Below, piece by piece: positions 29,005-37,979 of a stretch of 39,356 nucleotides of DNA. The DNA is from Gammaproteobacteria bacterium (GTDB taxonomy: Bacteria > Pseudomonadota > Gammaproteobacteria > SZUA-21), in the NCBI GenBank assembly GCA_003233345.1, contig QILK01000166.1, forward strand, positions 1 through 39,356. The letters are read 5' to 3'. Position 1 is the stretch's first letter. Each line of letters opens with the position of its first letter. The notes under the pieces are model-generated. The model was given only the letters and a program-made list of their open reading frames with translations, had not been told where the DNA came from and searched no databases. A program made the translations under genes and the position numbers.

Positions 29005-30510
29005 TTGCATAGACGAACTAAAATTGTTGCAACACTGGGTCCTGCGACTGACCCCTTGCCACTGGCAGAGGCTGGCGGTGCTGAGGCGGATAGTGAAAAG
29101 TATGATTATACGGCTATGGATCAATTGATCGACGCCGGGGTCGATGTTGTGCGCGTCAATTTTTCTCATGGTACTTATGCAGATCATAAACGCCAGATCG
29201 AGTCGATACGTAGCCGAGCGTGGCAACGTGGCCGTCAGGTCGGTGTGTTAATGGATCTAATGGGACCCAAAATCCGTACTTGCAAATTCAAGAATGGACA
29301 AGTCAATCTGGAAAAGGATGCACGCTTTACGCTGGATACAACCATGGGTGGGCCGGATGGCAGTATCGCAGATGGTACCGATTCTGCTGTTGGAATTACC
29401 TATAAAGACTTACCAAAAGATGTTAAACGAGGCGATACTTTACTGTTAAATGACGGCATGATTCAGCTACGTGTTGAAGAAACAACGACAACGCAAATAC
29501 ATTGCAAAGTAACCCAGGCCGGTGTTTTGTCTAATAATAAAGGCATTAATAAACTGGGTGGTGGCTTATCTGCAAAATCTTTAACAGAAAAAGATCTCAA
29601 GGATATTAAGTTTGCTGCTGAACTGGAAGCAGATTATCTGGCTATTTCTTTTCCTCGCGATGAACATGATATACACGAAGCACGTAAGCTTTTTCAAGAA
29701 GCAGGTGGCACGGGTGGCATTGTTGCAAAAATTGAACGTGCCGAAGCAGTTGCCAGTGATGATATACTTAAGGCAATTATTATAGCATCTGATGTCGTTA
29801 TGGTTGCTCGGGGCGATCTCGGTGTTGAAATCAGCGATGCTGAACTGCCGGCTTACCAGAAAAAAATAATTGCCCTGTCTCGGGAATTAAATAGAGTGGT
29901 CATCACCGCGACTCAAATGATGGAATCCATGATTTATAACCAGATACCATCCCGCGCTGAAGTGTTTGATGTTGCCAACGCAGTGCTGGACGGTACCGAT
30001 GCGGTCATGTTGTCTGCAGAAACGGCGACTGGAAAATACCCTTCGTTAGTCGTAGAGGCGATGGATAGAATCTGCCGTAGTGCAGAAAAACAGCCGCGGG
30101 CCAGAAAGTCACACCATCGCTTGGACTCCACGTTTGAAAAAGCCGATGAAGCCATTGCCTTATCCACCATGTATGCAGCCAATCATTTAGGTGTTGCAGC
30201 AATTGCAGCCTTGACTGAATCAGGTTCTACGACCCGATGGATGTCACGAATCAGTTCAGGTATTCCGATATACGCCTTGACCAGGCATATTGCCACGCGA
30301 CGTAAAGTGACTCTCTATCGAGGGGTTTACCCAGTGAGCATGCCACCTGATATAAATGAAAATGATGATGTGATTGGTGAAGTCATTGATGAGTTACGCA
30401 GACGTGGATCAGTCCGTGAGGGTGATCTAGTAATTATTACTAAAGGTGCTAAGATGGGGACTCTCGGGGGCACCAATACTATGCAAATTGTGCGCATTGG
30501 CGAAGAATAA
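29005..30510 (+). CDS. pyk: Pyruvate kinase
   Basis: Last step of glycolysis, PEP and ADP to pyruvate and ATP. 501 aa from a TTG at 29005 (CCAGGTAA upstream); the product starts (M)HRRTKIVATLGPATD, the normal family start, and no ATG is available. Motifs are DVVRVNFSHG, GVLMDLMGPKIRTCKFKNG, the active-site region GIVAKIERAEAV, VMVARGDLGVEISDAELPAY, and ITATQMMESMIYNQIPSRAE. Compared with shorter Pyk proteins the N-terminus has about 15 extra residues (PLPLAEAGGAEADSEKYDY). It lies 14 bases after pgk, and its stop abuts the inverted repeat at 30511. Confidence 0.96.
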   Translation: MHRRTKIVATLGPATDPLPLAEAGGAEADSEKYDYTAMDQLIDAGVDVVRVNFSHGTYADHKRQIESIRSRAWQRGRQVGVLMDLMGPKIRTCKFKNGQVNLEKDARFTLDTTMGGPDGSIADGTDSAVGITYKDLPKDVKRGDTLLLNDGMIQLRVEETTTTQIHCKVTQAGVLSNNKGINKLGGGLSAKSLTEKDLKDIKFAAELEADYLAISFPRDEHDIHEARKLFQEAGGTGGIVAKIERAEAVASDDILKAIIIASDVVMVARGDLGVEISDAELPAYQKKIIALSRELNRVVITATQMMESMIYNQIPSRAEVFDVANAVLDGTDAVMLSAETATGKYPSLVVEAMDRICRSAEKQPRARKSHHRLDSTFEKADEAIALSTMYAANHLGVAAIAALTESGSTTRWMSRISSGIPIYALTRHIATRRKVTLYRGVYPVSMPPDINENDDVIGEVIDELRRRGSVREGDLVIITKGAKMGTLGGTNTMQIVRIGEE

Positions 30511-30610
30511 AAAAAGGGGGCAAGTCTTGTCTTATGCCCTTTTTCACAAAGGCTAAATTAGGTTACAAGAAATCAACAAAAGGGTATAAGACAAGACTTG
30601 ACCCCTTTTT
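30511..30610. repeat. Inverted-repeat element between pyk and fba, terminator-like
   Basis: The 33-base arms 30511-30543 (AAAAAGGGGGCAAGTCTTGT...) and 30578-30610 (...ACAAGACTTGACCCCTTTTT) are reverse complements with two differences, both G-T compatible, around a 34-base loop. The element starts on the first base after the pyk stop codon. On the plus strand the stem closes with CCCC and TTTTT, the form of a strong intrinsic terminator; by symmetry it can work on the other strand too. Its sharp ends and length suggest an inserted palindromic repeat of REP/MITE type. Confidence 0.85.
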
Positions 30611-30648
30611 AACTTTTTGTTTATAAAGAAATATTGAAGGAGAATATA

Positions 30649-31713
30649 ATGCCCTTAATCTCAATGAGACAACTATTGGATTACGCCGCTGAGCACCAAT
30701 TTGGTATGCCAGCATTTAACGTTAATAATATGGAGCAGGTTCATGCCATTATGCACGCTGCCAATGAAACCGATAGCCCGGTTATCATGCAGGGTTCGGC
30801 CGGTGCCCGCTCTTATGCAGGTGAACCTTTTTTACGTCACCTGATTATTGCCGCTATCGAGCAATATCCACATATACCGGTTGTTATGCATCAGGATCAT
30901 GGTTCAGAGCCAGCAGTTTGCTTGCGTTCGATTCAATCGGGCTTTAGTTCAGTGATGATGGACGGTTCGCTTATGGCGGATATGAAAACCCCTGCCAGTT
31001 TTGAGTACAATGTCGATGTGACCAAAACGGTTGTTGATATTGCCCATGCAGGCGGTGTCTCTGTCGAGGGTGAATTGGGATGTTTGGGATCATTGGAAAC
31101 CGGTGAAATGGGTGAGGAGGATGGTCATGGCGCAGAAGGCAAATTATCCATGGATCAATTATTAACAGATCCCGAAGAAGCTGCCGAGTTTGTCAAGAAA
31201 ACCGGTGTTGATGCTTTGGCAATTGCGATTGGTACCAGTCATGGCGCCTATAAATTTACCCGGCCACCAACAGGTGATATTCTGGCGATTGGACGAATCA
31301 AGGAAATACATGCACGCTTGCCTAACACCCATTTAGTGATGCACGGTTCTAGTTCAGTGCCACAAGATTGGCTTAAAACCATTAATGAAAATGGCGGCGA
31401 GATGGGCGAGACTTATGGCGTACCCGTTGAAGAAATTCAGGAAGGTATTAAACACGGTGTCCGTAAAGTGAATATTGATACCGATTTACGTATGGCTTCT
31501 ACGGGTGCGGTACGCAAACATCTGAATGAAAATCGTTCTAATTTTGATCCGCGTAAATTTCTTAAAGCTTCAACACAAGCGATGATGGAAATTTGTAAGG
31601 CCCGATACGAATCTTTCGGATGCGCAGGTCATGCTTCCAAGATCAAGCCGATTAGTCTTGATGATATGGTGGGTCGTTATGTGAGTGGCGAGCTTAGCGC
31701 AAAAATTAAGTAG
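30649..31713 (+). CDS. fba: Fructose-bisphosphate aldolase class II (CbbA type)
   Basis: Zinc-dependent reversible aldol cleavage of fructose-1,6-bisphosphate, used in glycolysis, gluconeogenesis and the Calvin cycle. About 354 aa from the ATG at 30649, which has GAAGGAG upstream; an in-frame TTG at 30634 is less likely. Metal and substrate motifs are [68 protein letters not shown], and [19 protein letters not shown]. The E-D-G-H-G insertion after GEMGE is typical of the CbbA/Calvin subtype. It is separated from pyk by the inverted repeat. Confidence 0.96.
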   Translation: MPLISMRQLLDYAAEHQFGMPAFNVNNMEQVHAIMHAANETDSPVIMQGSAGARSYAGEPFLRHLIIAAIEQYPHIPVVMHQDHGSEPAVCLRSIQSGFSSVMMDGSLMADMKTPASFEYNVDVTKTVVDIAHAGGVSVEGELGCLGSLETGEMGEEDGHGAEGKLSMDQLLTDPEEAAEFVKKTGVDALAIAIGTSHGAYKFTRPPTGDILAIGRIKEIHARLPNTHLVMHGSSSVPQDWLKTINENGGEMGETYGVPVEEIQEGIKHGVRKVNIDTDLRMASTGAVRKHLNENRSNFDPRKFLKASTQAMMEICKARYESFGCAGHASKIKPISLDDMVGRYVSGELSAKIK

Positions 31714-31735
31714 TCGGTTCAGCAAGTACAATATT

Positions 31736-31759
31736 AAGGGGGCGTAAGCCCCTTTTTTA
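31736..31759 (+). terminator. Rho-independent terminator after fba
   Basis: AAGGGGGCGTAAGCCCCTTTTTT forms a GC-rich stem (GGGGGC/GCCCC with a GTAA loop) followed by six T residues, 22 bases after the fba stop. It closes the tkt-gap-pgk-pyk-fba cluster. Confidence 0.9.
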
Positions 31760-31803
31760 TTTTCCGTTTATGTTTAAGCTAAATTAAACTTGACGCAGAG
31801 AGT

Positions 31804-32217
31804 TTGGTGATAAATAGTATAGAGATGGAAATCAAGCAGAAATATCCCTGTCCATGCTGCGGATACCTGGTAAATAATTTACCACCTGGCTATCATGAAA
31901 ACTGCCCAATTTGTGGCTGGGAAGATGAGCTGTCACAACTTCGTTTTGCCGATATGACCGGTATTTCCAATCATGTTACTTTAGTTAAAGCGCAAAAAAA
32001 TTATATTGAATACGGTGCCTCCGAAAAACGTACTCTTGGCGGCTCACGTGAGCCGGTACCGGATGAAAAACGCGATAAAGACTGGCGACCGATTGATCCG
32101 CAGTTAGACAATATTGAGATTCCGGAGGCGGGGGTGGATTATTCGGTGTCTTATCCTCAAGATGCCACGGTGCTTTATTATTGGCGGCCGACATTTTGGC
32201 ATCGCTATGCGTCGTGA
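31804..32217 (+). CDS. CPCC-type cysteine-rich protein
   Basis: Up to 137 aa. The N-terminal part (QKYPCPCCGYLVNNLPPGYH, then ENCPICGWEDELSQLRF) has two Cys pairs, C-P-C-C and C-P-I-C-G-W-E-D, matching the CPCC domain family, presumed to bind zinc. The rest, including SGSREPVPDEKRDKDW-like acidic-basic text, is not recognised. The function is unknown; members are often single genes or toxin-immunity neighbours, and nothing of that kind is seen here. Start choice is open: TTG 31804, GTG 31807 or ATG 31825 all precede the domain, and none has a strong ribosome site. Confidence 0.75.
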   Translation: MVINSIEMEIKQKYPCPCCGYLVNNLPPGYHENCPICGWEDELSQLRFADMTGISNHVTLVKAQKNYIEYGASEKRTLGGSREPVPDEKRDKDWRPIDPQLDNIEIPEAGVDYSVSYPQDATVLYYWRPTFWHRYAS

Positions 32218-32486
32218 GCGATTAATATTTTAAAAACAAATAAACGTCCGATCTAAATCAGAAATCATATTGTTAAATCAGTTGTTTAGTAACGATAATG
32301 TGATGATTTTTGTATTTCCCAAGGACCAGTTACATTCCCGTAGTAAATTATTGCTAATAACCATAAACATTTTGTTGTTAAATTCCGAAAGACAATTACA
32401 CTTTAATATACTTGATTAATTAGCCAGTGTCGGTTTATGCCTGAGCGCGGCTAATTCCTGAATTAATGGTAATCTGGAACTTGGTA

Positions 32487-35400
32487 ATGAATAGATTGGA
32501 ACGGATAATTTATCAACTAACGATTGTAGTTATATTTATTTTTACCGCTAGTCTCCAGGCCGGCGAAACGTTACATTTAATTGAGACTAAAGGTGAATAC
32601 GCACTGAGAGATTCGTTGGCGTTGCTCGAAGACAAAACCGGAAAACTCACCATTGATGAGATAAGGGGTGAGCAATATCAAAGTCAATTTGCGCCATTAG
32701 GGCCAGGCAAACTCAATCGGGGGTTTAGTCAATCTGCTTTCTGGTTGCGACTAAAATTAACTAATCATTCAAAATCGATATCGCGTTGGGTATTGCAGCA
32801 GGATTTTTCCAATACACATTATATGGATGTCTATATTCCTTCTGCAACTTCTAGCGGGTATACTATAAAAAAATCCGGCAATTTCAGGCCGCAAAAAAAC
32901 AAAGAAATATTTTATCGTAAACCTGCATTTTATCTATCCTTACCTTATCAACAAGAAAAAACAGTCTATATACGCATAAAAAGCGAGGCGGCGATTAGTC
33001 TTGCACTACGCATTTTGTCGCCCAATGTTTTTATCGAAAAGGTCAGTGTGGAAAAATTTTTGCTGGGTATTTTCTACGGTATACTCGCCATAATGGTTTT
33101 TTACAATATTTTCCTATCCCTTCGCTTGTATGATAAAAATTTTCTTTATTTGGCGCTATTTATTGGTTTTGGGATTTTAATGTTGCTGTTTTATGACAGT
33201 ATTATTCAGCTTTTAATTAGCGAAAAATTAATTGATCTTAATCGAATAGGCCTGCCAATATTCTTAGTCTTAACTATGTATTTTTTACTTAAATTCACTG
33301 ATTCATTTATGCCATTGCGCGGCGGCGCATTTTTGATAAGAAAAATGGGAACAGGGCTGCAAATTTTGTGGTTGCTGGCAATGATCATGGTACCGTTTGT
33401 AAGTTACATGGCCAGTGTGCAATCTCTTGTTCCGCTGGCATTGCTCACACTGTTGTTTAGTGCTTATCGGGCACTAGTGTGCAAACATGCGCAAAATCAC
33501 GTGAATAAATATGTCTATATTGCCTGGGTACTATTAATGCTTGGAATAGGCGGTGTCATACTGACACGATTAGGGTTAATTAACAGCGGATTTATTGTTG
33601 AACATGGAATCAGATTTGGCTTGGTGTGCTTTGTTTTATTTATGTCCCTGGCATTGGCTGATCAAATTCGCCAAACCAAGCTAAATGAAATAAAGGCAAT
33701 CAAAGCCTTAAGCGATAGTGAAGCCAAATACCGGGTTTTATTTGAATATGCCTATGATGCGATTGTGATTATGCGTACTAGTAGTAATACGATTATTGAT
33801 TGCAATAATAGTAGCTTGAATGTATTCGGACGTACCCGAGAGGAAATTATAGGCTGTACACCAATAGATTTGTCGCCTGAGCGTCAATACGATGGTGTAT
33901 TGAGTAAAATCAGGGCAGAGGTATTATTAAAGGATGTCGTCGCTGGAAAACATCGACAGTTTGAATGGTTGCATATGAGACCGGATGGCAGCCTATTTGA
34001 CGCAGAAGTTGCCTTAAGCCCCGTGCAGATCGGGGGTGAGAACATGATCCAGGCGATTGTAAGAGATATTACCAACGAGAAACGAGTACAAAATGCGATC
34101 AAGCATATTGCCGCAGGTGTTTTTGGAAAAACCGGGAGGTGGTTTTTTGATCGTATGGTCATGCAACTTGCTGAACTTTTTAATGCCAGCTACGCGTTTA
34201 TTGGTCTCCTGGATAAGGATGATAAAGGCGTTATCAAGACCTATTCTATTTGTGCGGATGGAAAGATCCTCGAAAATGTAGCTTATACAGTTAAAGGGAC
34301 ACCCTGTGAAAATATTATAGACCAGTCTGGTTGTACCTATCCAGATTCGGTTCAGCAGCAGTTTCCTCAGGATATATTATTAAAACAGATGGGTGTCGTG
34401 AGCTATATCGGCATGCCACTTTTTGACTCGCAGTCTGTGCCGTTGGGTTTGATTTCAGTAATGAGTAGAGAGCGGTTAGACAATATTTCTTATTTTAAAG
34501 ATACACTGCAAATTTTCGCTGCACGAGCAGGAGCAGAATTCGAGCGCCTTGAAACCGAAAAAAAACTGGTGGACGTAAAGCAGAAACTATCCTTGCACGT
34601 TCAGCAAACACCCTTAGGTGTTATTGAGTGGGATACAGATTTTAGAGTGGTTGAATGGAATCATTCGGCTGAAGGTATATTTGGTTATAGCCGAAATGAC
34701 GCGCTAGGGTGTACGGCGAGCGAATTGCTTATTCCAGAAGAGGCATTAGTGCATGTCGATAAAATCTGGGATGGGCTTTTAAAAAACAAGGGCGGTGAAC
34801 GCAGTACTAATAAAAACACTACCAAGTCCAATGAGACAATAACCTGTGAGTGGTATAACACACCGCTGGTCACTACAGAAGGCAAAGTCATCGGTGTTGC
34901 GTCCATGGTTTCGGATATCTCTGATCGTGTTAAGGCTGACGAGGAGCTAGGCAAGTATCAGACACACTTGGAAGAATTAGTCGAAGCACGTACCGTCGAA
35001 TTAAAACAAGCGAACAAGGAACTGGAGTCGTTTAGTTATTCGATATCCCACGATTTACGCGCTCCGTTACGCGCTATTGATGGGTTCAGTCATATCCTGT
35101 TAGATGAATATTCAAATATTTTAGACCGGTCTGGCAAAGAATATCTTCAAAGAGTCTGTAACGGCTCGCAAAAAATGGCGCTTCTTATAGATGACTTGCT
35201 GAAATTGTCACAGGTGAACCGTGCTAATATTGAGATGAAGGCGGTGAGTTTATCCAGTCTGATAAGCGAAAGTTTTGCTAAACTCCAGGAATACGATACC
35301 AATAGAGAGGCGACTTTAACGATAATGCCTGATGTCATTGTGCAGGGTGATCAGCATTTACTCGCGATCGCGATTGATAATCTTGCCGGCAATGCCTGGA

Positions 35401-35687
35401 AGTACACTTCTAAATCCACAAATACTGTCATTGGTTTTGGTGTCGAAGAGCTAAATGGGGAAAAGGTGTATTGTATAAACGATAACGGTGTTGGTTTTGA
35501 TATGAAATATGCTGATAGATTGTTTGGTGCTTTCCAGCGTTTGCACGGGGGAAGTGAATTTGAGGGCAGTGGCATCGGTTTGGCGACAGTATCGCGAATT
35601 ATTAGCAGGCACGGAGGACGTATCTGGGCAGACGCAGAAATTGATCATGGCGCAAAATTTAGTTTTACCCTGAACCGAAAAATTTAG
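32487..35687 (+). CDS. 7TMR-DISM sensor histidine kinase with PAS-GAF-PAS
   Basis: 1066 aa from the ATG at 32487, which gives a clean signal peptide (MNRLERIIYQLTIVVIFIFT, then ASLQA); an ATG at 32466 would add seven residues. The order is a periplasmic 7TMR-DISM extracellular domain 2 (about 30-180, with FWLRLKLTNHS), seven membrane helices (about 190-400), PAS (about 411-530, EYAYDAIVIMRTSSNTIIDC), GAF (about 540-690), PAS (about 705-825), a coiled coil with LEELVEARTVELKQANKELE, HisKA with phospho-acceptor H855 (SHDLRAPLRAIDGFS), and HATPase (DNLAGNAWKYTSKS, FEGSGIGLATVSRIISRHGG). The C-terminal kinase is bacteriophytochrome-like. No receiver domain or response regulator is adjacent, so the partner is elsewhere. 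The 7TMR-DISM input suggests carbohydrate-like or other small ligands. Confidence 0.93.
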   Translation: MNRLERIIYQLTIVVIFIFTASLQAGETLHLIETKGEYALRDSLALLEDKTGKLTIDEIRGEQYQSQFAPLGPGKLNRGFSQSAFWLRLKLTNHSKSISRWVLQQDFSNTHYMDVYIPSATSSGYTIKKSGNFRPQKNKEIFYRKPAFYLSLPYQQEKTVYIRIKSEAAISLALRILSPNVFIEKVSVEKFLLGIFYGILAIMVFYNIFLSLRLYDKNFLYLALFIGFGILMLLFYDSIIQLLISEKLIDLNRIGLPIFLVLTMYFLLKFTDSFMPLRGGAFLIRKMGTGLQILWLLAMIMVPFVSYMASVQSLVPLALLTLLFSAYRALVCKHAQNHVNKYVYIAWVLLMLGIGGVILTRLGLINSGFIVEHGIRFGLVCFVLFMSLALADQIRQTKLNEIKAIKALSDSEAKYRVLFEYAYDAIVIMRTSSNTIIDCNNSSLNVFGRTREEIIGCTPIDLSPERQYDGVLSKIRAEVLLKDVVAGKHRQFEWLHMRPDGSLFDAEVALSPVQIGGENMIQAIVRDITNEKRVQNAIKHIAAGVFGKTGRWFFDRMVMQLAELFNASYAFIGLLDKDDKGVIKTYSICADGKILENVAYTVKGTPCENIIDQSGCTYPDSVQQQFPQDILLKQMGVVSYIGMPLFDSQSVPLGLISVMSRERLDNISYFKDTLQIFAARAGAEFERLETEKKLVDVKQKLSLHVQQTPLGVIEWDTDFRVVEWNHSAEGIFGYSRNDALGCTASELLIPEEALVHVDKIWDGLLKNKGGERSTNKNTTKSNETITCEWYNTPLVTTEGKVIGVASMVSDISDRVKADEELGKYQTHLEELVEARTVELKQANKELESFSYSISHDLRAPLRAIDGFSHILLDEYSNILDRSGKEYLQRVCNGSQKMALLIDDLLKLSQVNRANIEMKAVSLSSLISESFAKLQEYDTNREATLTIMPDVIVQGDQHLLAIAIDNLAGNAWKYTSKSTNTVIGFGVEELNGEKVYCINDNGVGFDMKYADRLFGAFQRLHGGSEFEGSGIGLATVSRIISRHGGRIWADAEIDHGAKFSFTLNRKI

Positions 35688-36156
35688 CATCACGATGTTA
35701 AACTATTGCGTTAGTTATAGTTTATCCTTGTTGTCTATTCCAAATTCAAATTTAGTATCCGCGATAATAATGCTACGTTTAAGGTATTGCTGAAGTCCCT
35801 GATCCTTATTACGGTGGTGCACAGAAATAATTAATTTCTTTATCTATAAAACCATCCGGATATTTATATTAGTGCGTCTTATCGAAAAGACAAACATACA
35901 GAAATACTTGCTAGAAGCCACACCTAATAACGATGACAACCTTTTTAAAGTGTATACCTTGCAAACCCTGTGGTTGTCTCCGTCTGAATTGAGTTATACT
36001 CAGTTCGGACTTTCGCTGGCGCGTAAGGCCGGTAGACAAGCGACCTAACAGGCAAACGATTGCTGAACTCGTGTAGAAGGACATCAAAGCGAACAGTGGG
36101 GTTTTTCCCGGGATAAATTCATTTATTGAACGAAAATGAAAGGAGATGTGAAACAA
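35688..36156. other. Intergenic region before the inositol-phosphate synthase
   Basis: About 470 bases. It contains a strong hairpin at 35982-36010 and a 58-codon open frame (GTG 35872 to TAA 36048) that overlaps the hairpin, has no ribosome site and is not recognised. The first half is AT-rich like the preceding DNA; the second half is GC-richer, so a composition boundary falls near 35900. The AAAGGAGA at 36139-36145 is the ribosome site for the next gene. Confidence 0.5.
35982..36010. repeat. 13-bp stem hairpin upstream of ino1
   Basis: GTCTGAATTGAGT, a TAT loop and ACTCAGTTCGGAC form a 13-bp stem with two T-G pairs. On the plus strand it is followed by only TTT, so termination is weak. 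It sits near the point where base composition changes and could be a boundary repeat or an mRNA leader structure. Confidence 0.65.
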
Positions 36157-37257
36157 ATGAGTAAAATCAAAATTGCTATTGTTGGTATAGGGAACTGTGC
36201 CAGCTCCCTGATACAAGGTATCCACTACTACCGAGGAAAGACCCCGCAGGATGCCATCGGCCTGATGCATTGGGATATTGGCGGATACCAACCAGGTGAC
36301 ATAGAAGTCGTCGCAGCCCTCGATATCGACAAACGTAAGGTCGGTGTCGACGTACACGAAGCAATTTTTTCCGCGCCCAACTGCACGACCGTGTTTTGTT
36401 CCGATATCCCTGCGTCTGGCGTCAGCGTACAGATGGGTAAGGTTCTGGATGGTTTTTCTGACCATATGAAGGATTATGACGAAAAACGCACTTTTATATT
36501 GGCAGACGAGCAGGAACCCGGCGAAGAAGATATCGTTAAGCTACTCAAGAATACCGGCGCACATATCCTCTTGAATTACCTGCCAGTCGGCTCCGAGGAG
36601 GCGACCCGGTTTTATGCTGGTTGCGCATTGAAGGCCGGTTTGGCCTTTGTCAACAATATCCCGGTGTTTATCGCCAGCGATCCCGAGGGGCAGTGGGCAC
36701 GTCATTTTGAAGAAGCGGGTTTGCCCGTCATTGGTGACGATATCAAGGCCCAGTTGGGGGCGACCATTACCCATCGCACGCTCACTGACCTATTCGCCAA
36801 ACGCGGTGTAAAGCTAGAGCGTACCTACCAGCTCAATACGGGTGGTAACACCGATTTTCTCAACATGCTCAACCACGCACGTTTAGCGTCCAAGAAGGAG
36901 TCCAAGACCGAGGCGGTGCAGTCCGTGACCAGCAACCGTATGGATGACGACAACATTCATATTGGTCCTAGTGATTATGTCCCCTGGCAAAATGACAACA
37001 AGGTCTGTTTCCTGCGTATGGAGGGAACGATGTTTGGTGATATACCGATGAACATTGAATTACGCCTGTCAGTAGAGGATTCGCCCAACTCGGCAGGCGT
37101 ATCGATTGATATGATTCGTTGTGCCAAATTGGCGTTGGATCGCGGCCAGAGCGGTATTCTGGAAGCGCCATCGGCCTATTTTTGCAAACATCCGCTACGG
37201 CAGTTCACGGATGATGAAGCTTTTAGGATGATGGAAAACTTTATCAAAGGTGAGTGA
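36157..37257 (+). CDS. ino1: Inositol-3-phosphate synthase (actinobacterial-like Ino1)
   Basis: NAD-dependent conversion of glucose-6-phosphate to L-myo-inositol-1(3)-phosphate. 366 aa from the ATG at 36157 (AAAGGAGA upstream; an in-frame ATG at 36136 has no ribosome site). Motifs are IAIVGIGNCASSLIQGIHYY (NAD fold), LNYLPVGSEEATRFYAGCAL, FVNNIPVFIASDPE, VIGDDIKAQLGATITHRTLT, LNTGGNTDFLNMLNHARLAS, SVTSNRMDDDNIHIGPSDYV, and SPNSAGVSIDMIRCAKLALD. This is the short prokaryotic class seen in mycobacteria and some archaea, with very high motif agreement to mycobacterial Ino1. The product could feed inositol phospholipid, an inositol-derived solute or inositol itself. It is unusual for a gammaproteobacterium, and the DNA is GC-richer than most of the window. 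Confidence 0.95.
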   Translation: MSKIKIAIVGIGNCASSLIQGIHYYRGKTPQDAIGLMHWDIGGYQPGDIEVVAALDIDKRKVGVDVHEAIFSAPNCTTVFCSDIPASGVSVQMGKVLDGFSDHMKDYDEKRTFILADEQEPGEEDIVKLLKNTGAHILLNYLPVGSEEATRFYAGCALKAGLAFVNNIPVFIASDPEGQWARHFEEAGLPVIGDDIKAQLGATITHRTLTDLFAKRGVKLERTYQLNTGGNTDFLNMLNHARLASKKESKTEAVQSVTSNRMDDDNIHIGPSDYVPWQNDNKVCFLRMEGTMFGDIPMNIELRLSVEDSPNSAGVSIDMIRCAKLALDRGQSGILEAPSAYFCKHPLRQFTDDEAFRMMENFIKGE

Positions 37258-37269
37258 TCATAGCGGGTC

Positions 37270-37848
37270 ATGGACAAGATTGATTGCGCCAAGCAAAAAA
37301 TTCGTGCGGTGATCGCGGGTTCGCGAGTGCCTGAAGATCCCGGTCACGCCGACAACACTTTGGAATGGCTTTTGCGCCTGGAACCGAAGGCTGACGAAGC
37401 CTTGCAGTTGGCGGCGCTGGCCCATGACATCGACCGGGCAGTCGAGGAGATCAAGGTGAAACGAGCGGATTTTGACGATTACGATGTCTTCAAGGCGGCC
37501 CACGCCCGACACAGTGCGCAACTATTGCGCCCGATTCTAACCACATGCGGCGTGGCAGGGGATATTGTAGACAAGGCTTGTCGCTTGGTGGAGATCCACG
37601 AGGTGGGTGGCGATCCCGAGGCTGATCTGCTCAAGGATGCAGACGCCATTTCCTATTTTGATGTCAACCTGCCGCTCTATTACCAGCGCGAGGGGTGGGG
37701 CGAGACCCAACGGCGATCACGCTGGGGTTACCGACGGCTTAGTCCAAGAGCGCAAGAGATTGTCAAGGGTATTAAGTATGAGGACGAGGATTTGATCTCT
37801 TTGATGAAAGCAGTGATTGATCCTGAAAAAAATAATTTCAGTCACTGA
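37270..37848 (+). CDS. HD-domain / DUF4202-like predicted phosphohydrolase
   Basis: 192 aa, starting 12 bases after ino1 and surely co-transcribed. HD-type pattern: H in DPGHADNTLEWLLRLEP (about residue 26), the HD pair in LQLAALAHDIDRAVEEIKV (about residues 58-59), KAAHARHSAQLLRPIL, and the distal Asp in EADLLKDADAISYFDVNLPL. The later region YYQREGWGETQRRSRWGYRR is rich in Arg and Trp and could bind a phosphate-bearing ligand. The layout also resembles DUF4202 proteins. The HD fold is moderately sure; the substrate is unknown. Position suggests an inositol-phosphate substrate, which is inference only. Base composition is high (39 G/C of 60 at 37381-37440). Confidence 0.75.
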   Translation: MDKIDCAKQKIRAVIAGSRVPEDPGHADNTLEWLLRLEPKADEALQLAALAHDIDRAVEEIKVKRADFDDYDVFKAAHARHSAQLLRPILTTCGVAGDIVDKACRLVEIHEVGGDPEADLLKDADAISYFDVNLPLYYQREGWGETQRRSRWGYRRLSPRAQEIVKGIKYEDEDLISLMKAVIDPEKNNFSH

Positions 37849-37979
37849 ACTAATTGAAGTTTTTCCCAAACTGCTCAAATCAGATGGTGGTGTCGAAAAC
37901 GCCCAAGAAGGGGTCTTAGCCCAATCCCGATTGGATGCCACCGTAAACGTGGGCGCATTGCCAAAGAAGAATGGGATAC

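Noticed and set aside
31804-32217. CPCC protein as part of a toxin-immunity pair
   Set aside because: No toxin, polymorphic repeat or partner gene lies next to it.
35911-36465. Minus-strand open frame of 184 codons opposite ino1
   Set aside because: It overlaps the well-supported ino1 on the other strand, has no ribosome site, and its sequence resembles no family; it is a codon-pattern shadow.
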